From the NCBI GenBank assembly GCA_016704445.1, contig JADJAE010000004.1:124001-188000 (forward strand): a DNA stretch of 64,000 nt, in the 5' to 3' direction. The DNA comes from Deltaproteobacteria bacterium (GTDB lineage Bacteria; Myxococcota_A; Polyangia; Polyangiales; Ga0077539). Numbering within the stretch: the first letter of the stretch is position 1; every line of letters starts with the position of its first letter. This document shows, one piece after another, positions 1 through 7,655 of this stretch. The translations under genes and the position numbers were made by a program. Under the pieces are notes generated by a model. That model was given only the letters and a program-made list of their open reading frames with translations. It did not search any database and was not told the origin of the DNA.

Positions 1-1784
1 GGCGGGCGACGCGCTCGGGGCTGAGGTGCTCCAGCAGGTACGAGCGCGCCTTGCCGCGGAACCACGGGTCGAGCGGCACGTTGAAGCCCCACTTGGGGGC
101 GTCTCGGCCCTCGGGTGGGAGCAGGTCGCCGACCGCGGCCCGCAGCACCTGCTTGAGCGAGGAGCGCCCGAGGCCCGGCACCTTGCGGGCGAAGGCGACG
201 CCCGCGAGGCGCTGCACCAGCGCGAGGTCGAGCAGCGGGGAGCGGGCCTCCAGCGAGGCCGCCATGGTCATGCGGTCGACCTTGGCGAGCATCTCGTCGG
301 GCAGGTAGAGCAGCACGTCGAAGGCGTTGGTGATGGCCTCCGGGGCGAGCCGACGGAGGCCCGCGTCGATCTCGTCGTCGAGGCGCGCGGCGGTCGAGCG
401 GTGGCCCTCGCGGAGCTCGGGGGAGAGCATGGCGCGCACCTCGCCGTCGTCCGGGGCGTTGGCCCACGCGAGCCGCCGCCCGCCCGCGGTGGGGCGCCTC
501 GCCGCCTGGAGGAAGCGGGCGATGCGACGGAAGCCCACGCCGCGCGCGCCGAGCTGCCCGTAGAGGGCGGAGGCCGCGCGGATGGCGGCGGGGTCGAGGC
601 CCGAGGGGCTCATGCGGAGCACGCTGGCCCAGCGCTCGAAGAGGTACTGCGCGTAGCCGCCGAAGACCTCGTCGCCGCCGTCGCCGGTGAGCACCACGGT
701 GACCTCCTTGCGGGCGGCGCGCGCGAGCAGCAGCGTCGGCAGCGCCGAGGAGATGGCGAAGGGCTCGTCGGCGTAGCGCACGAACTCCGGCAGGAGCTCG
801 ACGAGGTCGGGCTGCGCGAAGAGCTCGTGGTGGTCCGTGCCGAGGTGCTCGGCCATGCGCCGCGCCTTGGGGAGCTCGTTGTGCGAGGCCGGCCCCTCGA
901 AGCCGATGGAGAAGGTCTTCACCCGGCCGGGCATGAGCCGGGACATCACCGCGACCACCGCCGACGAGTCGAGGCCGCCGCTGAGGAAGGCCCCGAGGGG
1001 GACGTCCGCCACGAGGCGTCGCTCGACCGCGGAGAAGATCATCCGCCGCACATCGGCGACGAGCTCGTCGAAGGGCGGCATCTCGTCGTCGGCGTAGGAG
1101 CGCCAGTCCCAGTAGCGGCGCAGCATGACGCCCGCGCGGCTCACGCTCATGGTGTGCGCGGGGGGCAGCTTCTTCACCTCGCGAAACACGCTCAGCGGCG
1201 CCGGGATCATCCGCAGCGCGAGGTAGTGGCCGAGCGCCTCGGGGTCGAGGGTGCGCCGCACCTTGGGGTGCAGCAGCAGGGGCTTGATCTCCGGAGCCGA
1301 AGACCAGCGTGCCGTCGACGTCGGCGTAGTAGAGCGGCTTCTTCCCGAGGTGGTCGCGCGCGATGAGCAGCCGGTCACCGTGCGCCGAGCGCCGCCGGTC
1401 GAGGAGGGCGAAGGCGAACATCCCCTCGAAGCGGGCCACGCAGGCGTCGCCCCACTCCTCGTAGGCGTGGACGATCACCTCCGTGTCGCTGTGCGTGCGG
1501 AAGACGTGGCCGCCCTCCTCGAGCTCGCGCCGCAGCGAGGCGAAGTTGTAGATCTCGCCGTTGAAGACCACCTGCACGTCGCCGGCCTCGTTGCCGATGG
1601 GCTGGTGGCCTCCCGCGAGGTCGATGACCGAGAGGCGGCGCATGCCGAGCCCGACCGCGCCGTGGAAGAGGTAGCCGGCGTCGTCGGGCCCGCGGTGGGT
1701 GATGGAGTCGTTCATCCGCCGCACGAGGCCGTGCTCGACGGCCGCGCCGCGGCGATATTCGAAGATGCCGACGATCCCGCACAT
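1..1784 (-). CDS. asnB: Asparagine synthase (glutamine-hydrolysing), partial, frameshifted
   Basis: Transfers glutamine amide nitrogen to aspartate; in polysaccharide loci such enzymes may instead amidate sugar or acyl groups. The protein opens MCGIVGIF, giving the N-terminal Cys nucleophile of class II glutamine amidotransferases, with a following RGPDD motif. The synthetase half carries the SGGLDSS PP-loop. The C-terminus lies beyond the left edge; about 595 codons are visible and the family is usually 600-650 residues. The frame breaks at about 1290-1293, where one extra C relative to the expected Gly-Ser-Glu-Ile-Lys codons shifts the frame; both halves are otherwise intact. It lies 42 bp downstream of gmd on the same strand, with a hairpin between them. 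Family is certain; whether it is asparagine-specific is not. Confidence 0.9.
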   Translation of the reverse strand, partial: MCGIVGIFEYRRGAAVEHGLVRRMNDSITHRGPDDAGYLFHGAVGLGMRRLSVIDLAGGHQPIGNEAGDVQVVFNGEIYNFASLRRELEEGGHVFRTHSDTEVIVHAYEEWGDACVARFEGMFAFALLDRRRSAHGDRLLIARDHLGKKPLYYADVDGTLVFGSGDQAPAAAPQGAAHPRPRGARPLPRAADDPGAAERVSRGEEAAPRAHHEREPRGRHAAPLLGLALLRRRRDAALRRARRRCAADDLLRGRATPRGGRPPRGLPQRRPRLVGGGRGDVPAHARPGEDLLHRLRGAGLAQRAPQGAAHGRAPRHGPPRALRAARPRRAPAGVRALRRRALRHLLGAADAAARARRPQGGHRGAHRRRRRRGLRRLRAVPLRALGQRAPHEPLGPRPRRHPRGLRPLRAARRARRGLPSHRPLPPGGEAPHRGRAAARVGQRPGRRRGARHALPRAPRGPPLDRRAPRRRDRRGPPSARPGGHHQRLRRAALPARRDARQGRPHDHGGLAGGPLPAARPRAGAAPRGRRLRPQGAGPRALLAQAGAAGRGRRPAPTRGPRRPQVGLQRAARPVVPRQGALVPAGAPQPRARRP

Positions 1785-1807
1785 GGCCGATGCTGGGAGT
1801 ACCCGGT

Positions 1808-1829
1808 TGAGTTCCCGAGAGGGAACTCA
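1808..1829 (-). promoter_or_regulatory. Perfect 9-bp hairpin overlapping the gmd stop
   Basis: TGAGTTCCC (1808-1816) pairs exactly with GGGAACTCA (1821-1829) around a 4-base GAGA/TCTC loop. The stem contains the gmd stop codon (1827-1829) and precedes asnB. There is no T-run after it, so a classical terminator is unlikely. An attenuating or mRNA-processing element between gmd and asnB is possible. Confidence 0.45.
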
Positions 1830-2825
1830 GCCGTTCGCGCGCTTCTCGCGGGCGGCGAGCGCCACGTCGGCGTCGACCATCATGGTGACCAGCTCGCGGA
1901 AGCCCACGGTGGGCGTCCAGCCGAGCTTCTCCTTCGCCCTGGCGGGGTCGGCCAGGAGGAGGTCGACCTCCGCGGGGCGCAGGTAGCGCGGGTCGAGCTT
2001 CACGTGCTCCTGCCAGTCGAGCCCGGCGTGGGCGAAGGCCAGCTCGAGGAACTCCCGCACCGAGTGGGTCTCCCCGGTGCCGACCACGAAGTCGTCGGGC
2101 TCGTCGGCCTGGAGCATGCGCCACATGGCGTCGACGTAGTCGGGCGCGTAGCCCCAGTCGCGCTTGGAGTCGAGGTTGCCGAGGAAGAGTTCCTTCTGGA
2201 GCCCGAGCTTGATGCGCCCCGCCGCGCGGGTGATCTTGCGCGTGACGAAGGTCTCCCCGCGGCGCGGCGACTCGTGGTTGAAGAGGATGCCGTTGACCGC
2301 GAACATCCCGTAGGCCTCGCGGTAGTTCTGCACCATGTAGAACGCGTAGGCCTTGGCGACGGCGTAGGGGCTGCGCGGGTGGAAGGGCGTGGTCTCCCGC
2401 TGCGGCGTCTCGACGACCTTGCCGTAGAGCTCGCTCGAGCTGGCCTGGTAGAACTTGCACTGCACGCCGACCTTGCGGATGGCCTCGAGCATGCGGATGG
2501 CGCCGAGCGCGGTGACCTCGCCGGTGTACTCCGGGATGTCGAAGGAGACCCGCACGTGGCTCTGCGCGCCGAGGTTGTAGACCTCGTCGGGCTGCACCTC
2601 GCTCACGATGGACTGCAGCGACGAGGCGTCGTTGAGGTCGCCGTAGTGGAGGTACAGGTTGACCCCGCGCTCGTGCGGATCGCGGTAGAGGTGGTCGAGG
2701 CGCTCGGTGTTGAAGGAGCTGGAGCGGCGCACGACGCCGTGGACCTCGTAGCCCTTCTCGAGCAGCAGCTCGGTGAGGTACGAGCCGTCCTGGCCGGTGA
2801 TTCCTGTGATGAGTGCGCGCTTCAT
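1827..2825 (-). CDS. gmd: GDP-mannose 4,6-dehydratase
   Basis: Converts GDP-D-mannose to GDP-4-keto-6-deoxymannose in the cytoplasm, the first step to GDP-L-fucose and related 6-deoxysugars. The 332-residue protein is full length for the family. It shows the NADP-binding GxxGxxG loop at residues 8-14 (GITGQDG), the SDR catalytic Tyr154/Lys158 pair in YAVAK, and the NHESPRRGETFVTRKI region typical of Gmd. The start codon overlaps the stop of the GDP-fucose synthase gene by 4 bp (ATGA), so the two are translationally coupled and catalyse consecutive steps. Confidence 0.97.
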   Translation of the reverse strand: MKRALITGITGQDGSYLTELLLEKGYEVHGVVRRSSSFNTERLDHLYRDPHERGVNLYLHYGDLNDASSLQSIVSEVQPDEVYNLGAQSHVRVSFDIPEYTGEVTALGAIRMLEAIRKVGVQCKFYQASSSELYGKVVETPQRETTPFHPRSPYAVAKAYAFYMVQNYREAYGMFAVNGILFNHESPRRGETFVTRKITRAAGRIKLGLQKELFLGNLDSKRDWGYAPDYVDAMWRMLQADEPDDFVVGTGETHSVREFLELAFAHAGLDWQEHVKLDPRYLRPAEVDLLLADPARAKEKLGWTPTVGFRELVTMMVDADVALAAREKRANG

Positions 2826-3796
2826 GGGGATGTCCGTGCGGTCTCTCGGGCGGCGATGTCGTCGCGGTGTTCTCGGTACCAGGCGATGGTGCGGCGCAGG
2901 CCCTCCGCGAAGGGGGTGCGCGCGGTGAATCCGAAGCGCTCGCGGGCCCGCTCGACGTCGAGCATGCGCCGCGGCTGGCCGTTGGGGCGGCTGCCGTCCC
3001 AGCGCACCTCGCCGGTGAAGCCGGAGGCGCGCGCGATGGTGTCGGCGAGCTCGCGCATGGAGATCTCGAAGCCGGCGCCCAGGTTGACCGGGTCGGGGTC
3101 GTTGTAGCGATCCGCGGCGAGCACCAGGCCCTCGGCGCAGTCCTCCACGAAGAGGAACTCCCGCGTCGGCGAGCCGTCGCCCCAGAGCGTGACGTACGAC
3201 TCTCCGCGGGCCTGGGCGTCGATGAACTTGCGGATCATCGCCGGGATGACGTGCGAGTCTTCGAGGTCGAAGTTGTCGCGCGGGCCGAAGAGGTTGACCG
3301 GGAAGACCATCACGAAGTTGGAGCCGTACTCCTGGCGGTAGGCCTGGGCCATCACCAGCAGGGCCTTCTTGGCGATGCCGTAGGGGGCGTTGGTCTCTTC
3401 GGGGTAGCCGTTCCAGAGGTCGTCTTCGCGGAAGGGGACGGGGGTGAACTTGGGGTACGCGCAGATGGTGCCCGCCACCACGACCTTGGCGGTGCCATGG
3501 ACGCGCGCGCTCTCCAGCACGTTCAGCCCCATGGCCATGTTGTCGTAGAAGAAGCGGCCCGGGTGACGGCGGTTGGCGCCGATGCCGCCGACGCTCGCGG
3601 CCAGGTGCATCACCAGGTCGGGCCGGTGCTCGCGAAACACCGCGTCGGCGTGCGCCGCGTCGCGCAGGTCGTGCTCCTTCGAGCGCGGCACCACCACCTC
3701 GCCGGCGCCCCGGGCGCGCAGCGCCTCGACGACGTGCGAGCCGAGAAACCCGCTCCCGCCGGTGACCAAGACCTTCTTGCCTTCGAGCGTTCCCAT
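2822..3796 (-). CDS. fcl: GDP-L-fucose synthase
   Basis: Epimerase/reductase that turns GDP-4-keto-6-deoxymannose into GDP-L-fucose. The 324-residue product shows GxxGxxG at residues 13-19 (GGSGFLG) and the Tyr139/Lys143 catalytic pair in YGIAK, preceded by the PYPEETNAPYG-like segment of the Fcl family. I chose the ATG at 3796 because a GGAAGGA ribosome site lies about 7 bases upstream; an open frame continues to 3841 but without a comparable site. It overlaps gmd by 4 bp, giving a complete GDP-fucose module. GDP-fucose is probably a building block for the polysaccharide assembled by the neighbouring genes. Confidence 0.96.
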   Translation of the reverse strand: MGTLEGKKVLVTGGSGFLGSHVVEALRARGAGEVVVPRSKEHDLRDAAHADAVFREHRPDLVMHLAASVGGIGANRRHPGRFFYDNMAMGLNVLESARVHGTAKVVVAGTICAYPKFTPVPFREDDLWNGYPEETNAPYGIAKKALLVMAQAYRQEYGSNFVMVFPVNLFGPRDNFDLEDSHVIPAMIRKFIDAQARGESYVTLWGDGSPTREFLFVEDCAEGLVLAADRYNDPDPVNLGAGFEISMRELADTIARASGFTGEVRWDGSRPNGQPRRMLDVERARERFGFTARTPFAEGLRRTIAWYREHRDDIAARETARTSP

Positions 3797-3890
3797 GGTG
3801 CGCGATCCTTCCGATACCGCAGGGCCGGGCGTGACTACCACTGGTCCATCGGGACCGCCAACGCGCCGAGCCGACGATTCACTTCATCCC

Positions 3891-4748
3891 TCAACGTCGG
3901 TCGGGCGAGCCCGCCTTGACGGCCTCGATCATCAGCCCGGTGCCCAGCCGGTCGCCCAGCCTCCGCACCAGCCAGCGGGGGTAGAGCCGCCACGCGAGCT
4001 GGTGCTTCCACCCGCGGTACTTCGCCGCCGGGGGCATGAGCAGCAGGTCGCCGTGCGAGAGCTGCGGCCGCACGTCGACGCGGGCGAAGTCCGAGAAGAG
4101 CGCTCGGCCCTCGTCGACCGTATAGACCTTGGTGCCGGGGCTCTCCAGGTGCTCGAACACCGCCTGCCGGGGCGACACCCACGGCCGCATGTGCGCCGCG
4201 TAGTGCACGCCCCAGAGCATGAATCCCACCCACGACGGGTGGTGGTAGACCATCACGATCGCGGTGCCGCCGGGCTTGAGCACCCGGTGCACCTCCTTCA
4301 CCGCGGCGCGGGTGTCGGGCGAGTGGTGCAGCACCCCGTACGAGTAGACGATGTCGAAGGTGGCGTCGGGGAAGGGCAGGTGCTCGGCGTCGGCGACCAT
4401 CACCTCGGCGCTGAGGCCCTCCAGGGCGAGGCGCTCTCGGGTGAGGGCGACGCCCTGCTCGGTGAGGTCGACCCCGGTGGCGACGGCGCCGTTGCGCACC
4501 CAGTTGATGAAGTCCGTGCCGGCCCCGACGCCGACCTCCAGGAGCTTCAGCCCGCGGCCCCGCTCGAAGCGAGCGAAGGGCTTGATGTAGGGCTCCCAGG
4601 CGTAGCGGTCGCGCTCGATCTCGTCGAAGAAGGCGCGGCGCTCGGCGGGCGAGGGGCCTCGGGTGCCGCACGGCTCGGCCTGCCAGTGACGGCGCACGGC
4701 GTCCTTCAAGGCGTCGGCGTCCGGGGCGTTGCGATCATCCATGGCCAT
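3891..4748 (-). CDS. Class I SAM-dependent methyltransferase
   Basis: A 285-residue methyltransferase of the Methyltransf_11/25 type. Motif I (LLEVGVGAGTD) is at about residues 69-79, followed by an acidic-loop VDLTEQ, a DAEHLPFPDATFD segment and a YSYGVLHHSPD motif, all standard for small-molecule or sugar methyltransferases. The ATG at 4748 is preceded by GGAG at 8-base spacing. It heads the minus-strand gene set leading to fcl, gmd and asnB, so O- or C-methylation of a deoxysugar is a reasonable guess, but the substrate cannot be read from the sequence. Confidence 0.88.
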   Translation of the reverse strand: MAMDDRNAPDADALKDAVRRHWQAEPCGTRGPSPAERRAFFDEIERDRYAWEPYIKPFARFERGRGLKLLEVGVGAGTDFINWVRNGAVATGVDLTEQGVALTRERLALEGLSAEVMVADAEHLPFPDATFDIVYSYGVLHHSPDTRAAVKEVHRVLKPGGTAIVMVYHHPSWVGFMLWGVHYAAHMRPWVSPRQAVFEHLESPGTKVYTVDEGRALFSDFARVDVRPQLSHGDLLLMPPAAKYRGWKHQLAWRLYPRWLVRRLGDRLGTGLMIEAVKAGSPDRR

Positions 4749-5042
4749 TCCAAAAGCTCCGCGGAGAAGGGGCGGCATCCTGAGGCAGCGCCTCGCGCCG
4801 AGTCAACCGAGACGACCACCGTCGGTCGCCATCGGTCCTGACGGGGGACGTTGGACGGGACGCGGTGATGCGTCCGTGCGCTCCCCCTGTTGCTCCAGGC
4901 GCCCGCTCCGTTCTACCTAACGGTGCTTCGGAGGGGGTGAAGCCTGAACTCAGACTCCCGCTGCGGCAACGCACGCCCTCAGTCAGTCGCTGCCTCCCGC
5001 TAGACCCTCCTGTCGCTGACGAAGAGACCCGCCAAACCCCCT
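4749..5042. promoter_or_regulatory. Divergent intergenic region of the polysaccharide locus
   Basis: The 294 bp between the leftward methyltransferase and rightward ligase genes should hold promoters for both. I see a perfect 6-bp stem with a 6-base loop at 4858-4875 (GGACGC/GCGTCC) and a 5-bp stem at 4782-4794, but no convincing -35/-10 pair. No ORF here looks coding. Confidence 0.4.
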
Positions 5043-7559
5043 ATGCCCGCGATCGACGTCCTGCACCCGCCCGGCCAACGCACCCCGATGAAGCCGCGCG
5101 CAGCCTGGGCCCGACCCGCGCTGGCGGCGCTGGTCTTCGGCGCCCCGATGGCCCTCGGGGGAGCGCCATGGTGGAGCGTTCCGCTCTTCTCCCTCATCGC
5201 CCTTTCCGGCTTCGTGGTGGCGGGGTGGGACCGGGCGGTCGCCCAGCGCGACCGGCTGCTCGTGTGCTGGCTCCTCCTGCTGGGGGTGCTGGGCTTCCAG
5301 CTCCTCCCGCTCCCTCCGTCGCTGCTTCAGCTCATCGACCCCACCTCCGCGGCAGCCTCCGCCGGGGCCCTCGATCCACTGCGGGTGTCCCGCGCGGTCG
5401 CGTGGCGGGCGCTCCATCACGACCCCGGCAGCGGCTTCGCCGACCTGCTCTATCTCCTCGGGCTGGGCGCGGCCTACATCACAGCCACGCGCGTGTCGTC
5501 GCGCGAGGAGGGGGACCACACGGTACGCCTCGTGGCCTGGGGAGCGCTGCTCATCGCGGGCACCGCGCTCGCCCACCAGGTCACCGGGCAGGATCGTCTC
5601 TTCGGCTTCTATCGCCCGCACTCCGCGTCGCCGCCGATCCTCTCTCCGCTGCTCAACCCCAACCACCTCGCGGCGCTGACCGGCGCGGGCGCCATCCTCT
5701 GGCTCGGGCTCGCGGTGGCCGCCGATCGGGTGGCGCCTCGCACCGTGGCCGCCATCGCGGCGGTGCTCTGCGGGGTGGTTTGCATGCAGTCCCTCTCGCG
5801 CGGCGGCGTGGCGGCGACGGTGGGGTGCATCCTGCTGTTCGTGGGGCTCAACGCGCGTCGGGGCTCGTCCGACCGAGCGCCGCCCCAGTCGGGTCCGCAG
5901 GTCTGGGTGGGGCTCGCGCTCGGAGTCTTGATCCTCCTCGCGGGCGTGTACATGGCCTCGACGTCGCTCAGCGACGAGTACGCCCGCGGGGGCGCGAGCA
6001 AGCTGGAGAACTTCCGCCGCGCACTCGGTCTGCTGCGCGACCACTGGCTCCTCGGGGTCGGCTCCGGCGCGGTGCCCGTGGCCGTCGCCTCCTCCGGCCG
6101 CCTCGACCCGGAGTGGACCTTCCTCCGCGTGGAGTGCCTGCCGGTCGACATGGCGGTGTCCTTCGGGCTGCCCGCGGCGCTCATCGCCCTCTGGTTCGCC
6201 GCGAACGCGCTCCGCGACTGGCGCCCCCCGACCCACGCTTCGCCGGTGATCCTCGGCGCCTGGTGCGCGATGCTCTCCCTGGTCCTCCACGACCTCGTGG
6301 ACTTCTCGCTCTTCCTCGGCGGGGTCGGGTACCCCGCCGCGGTTCTCGCGGGCTACCTCATGGCGCAGCGCCTGCGTCGCTGGCGTAGCGCGCTCCCCCG
6401 GGGCGCGGCGGTGCTCCGCTCGCCCGCCTTCGCGCTGCTGGTGCTCGGCCTCGGCCTCACTCCATTCGCGTGGCGCTCGACACTCGAGCCAGAGCGCGAC
6501 CACATCGAGGAGCTCCTGCGCTCCGACCCTGCGGCCATCCGCGGCGAGGCGCTGCGCCGCGCGCTCGTCCGACACCCCTTCGACGCCTACCTCCCGCTGC
6601 TCGCCGGCGCCCACGCGGCCGCGCAGAACGACGAGTCCGCGCTGCGCTTCGTCTCCCGCGCGCTGCTGCTCTCCCCCAACTGGGCGCAGCCGCACCTGCT
6701 GCTCGCCCGCACCTTCGCCGCCCGGGGCCTCCGCTCGCAGAGCCTCGTCGAGCTCCGCGAGGCGCTGGCCCGCTCGGAGCGCGTGATGCGCCCGGCGGCC
6801 GAGCTGGTGGTGCGCCTGCGACCGCTGCCCGACGCCGACGAGCTGGCGCGCATCACCCCGCGCGCCCCCTACGGCACCTACTTCCTCGACGTCGTGGCCA
6901 CCCGCCCCGGCGCCACCCCGGCGCTGGTGACCGCCCTCGACGCGCTCATCCTCGAGCGCGACCGCAGCTTCCTCATGGCCCTGCGGCGTCGCTCGCAGTA
7001 CGCCCTCGCAGAGGGTCGCCCCCAGGACGCGATCGCCTTCTGCGACCGGATGATCGAGGCGCACCCCAAGATCGCCGAGGGCTACGTCTGCCGCGGGGCG
7101 ATCCTGGTGGCGGGGGGTGACCTCGCCGGGGCGATGCGCACCTACGCCGCGGGCATCGCGCGCGCCACGGACCGCTATCCCCTCCACCATGCCCGGGCCC
7201 GGGTGTACGCCGCGCGCCGCGAGGCCGCGTCGATGCGCGAGGCCATCACGTCGGCCATCGAGGCCGCGGGCGCCGACCTCGAGCGGCTGGTGGCCACGCA
7301 CGGCCTCCACGGCGCGCTCGAGACCTCCCTGGGCAACGACCGTGGGGCCATCGAGGCGTACATGATGGCGCACGCGCTGACGGCCCCGGAGGCGCCCTTC
7401 CTCATCGAGCTGCTGGAGGCCTCGGCGCGCACCGGCGACCGGGCGACGGTGGAGCAGGGGTGCGCGACGCTTGGAGAGCGCGGGCCCCTCGACGCGAGGG
7501 CGCGGGCGATCTGCAACCGCGGCACGTCGCCCTCGCAGCTCGGCGACGCCGGTCGATGA
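5043..7559 (+). CDS. O-antigen ligase/polymerase-like membrane protein with TPR tail
   Basis: An 838-residue protein. The first ~460 residues are a polytopic membrane domain with repeated hydrophobic helices, and a central NPNHLAAL and SLSRGG region typical of the Wzy_C / O-antigen ligase family. The rest is a soluble TPR-like region of Ala/Leu/Arg-rich helical repeats (about residues 500-830). Family members ligate or polymerise undecaprenyl-linked polysaccharide at the periplasmic face of the inner membrane. An in-frame ATG at 5088 (MKPRAAW) is an alternative start. It is followed 96 bp later by the BY-kinase gene, a usual Wzx/Wzy-dependent pairing. Whether it is a ligase (WaaL) or polymerase (Wzy) cannot be settled from sequence. 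Confidence 0.88.
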   Translation: MPAIDVLHPPGQRTPMKPRAAWARPALAALVFGAPMALGGAPWWSVPLFSLIALSGFVVAGWDRAVAQRDRLLVCWLLLLGVLGFQLLPLPPSLLQLIDPTSAAASAGALDPLRVSRAVAWRALHHDPGSGFADLLYLLGLGAAYITATRVSSREEGDHTVRLVAWGALLIAGTALAHQVTGQDRLFGFYRPHSASPPILSPLLNPNHLAALTGAGAILWLGLAVAADRVAPRTVAAIAAVLCGVVCMQSLSRGGVAATVGCILLFVGLNARRGSSDRAPPQSGPQVWVGLALGVLILLAGVYMASTSLSDEYARGGASKLENFRRALGLLRDHWLLGVGSGAVPVAVASSGRLDPEWTFLRVECLPVDMAVSFGLPAALIALWFAANALRDWRPPTHASPVILGAWCAMLSLVLHDLVDFSLFLGGVGYPAAVLAGYLMAQRLRRWRSALPRGAAVLRSPAFALLVLGLGLTPFAWRSTLEPERDHIEELLRSDPAAIRGEALRRALVRHPFDAYLPLLAGAHAAAQNDESALRFVSRALLLSPNWAQPHLLLARTFAARGLRSQSLVELREALARSERVMRPAAELVVRLRPLPDADELARITPRAPYGTYFLDVVATRPGATPALVTALDALILERDRSFLMALRRRSQYALAEGRPQDAIAFCDRMIEAHPKIAEGYVCRGAILVAGGDLAGAMRTYAAGIARATDRYPLHHARARVYAARREAASMREAITSAIEAAGADLERLVATHGLHGALETSLGNDRGAIEAYMMAHALTAPEAPFLIELLEASARTGDRATVEQGCATLGERGPLDARARAICNRGTSPSQLGDAGR

Positions 7560-7655
7560 ACGTCGCCGCGGTGCGGGCGCAACGCATGACCCGGTCGGGT
7601 TGTCGTGCCCGGATGATCTGGTACTAAGGCCAACGAAACGAATGGAGACGCGCGC

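Noticed and set aside
26..1366. 446-codon plus-strand frame at the left edge
   Set aside because: It is antisense to asnB and has no protein-like features.
3843..3856. 5-bp hairpin GGTCC/GGACC between two genes
   Set aside because: Too short to distinguish from chance in DNA of this composition.
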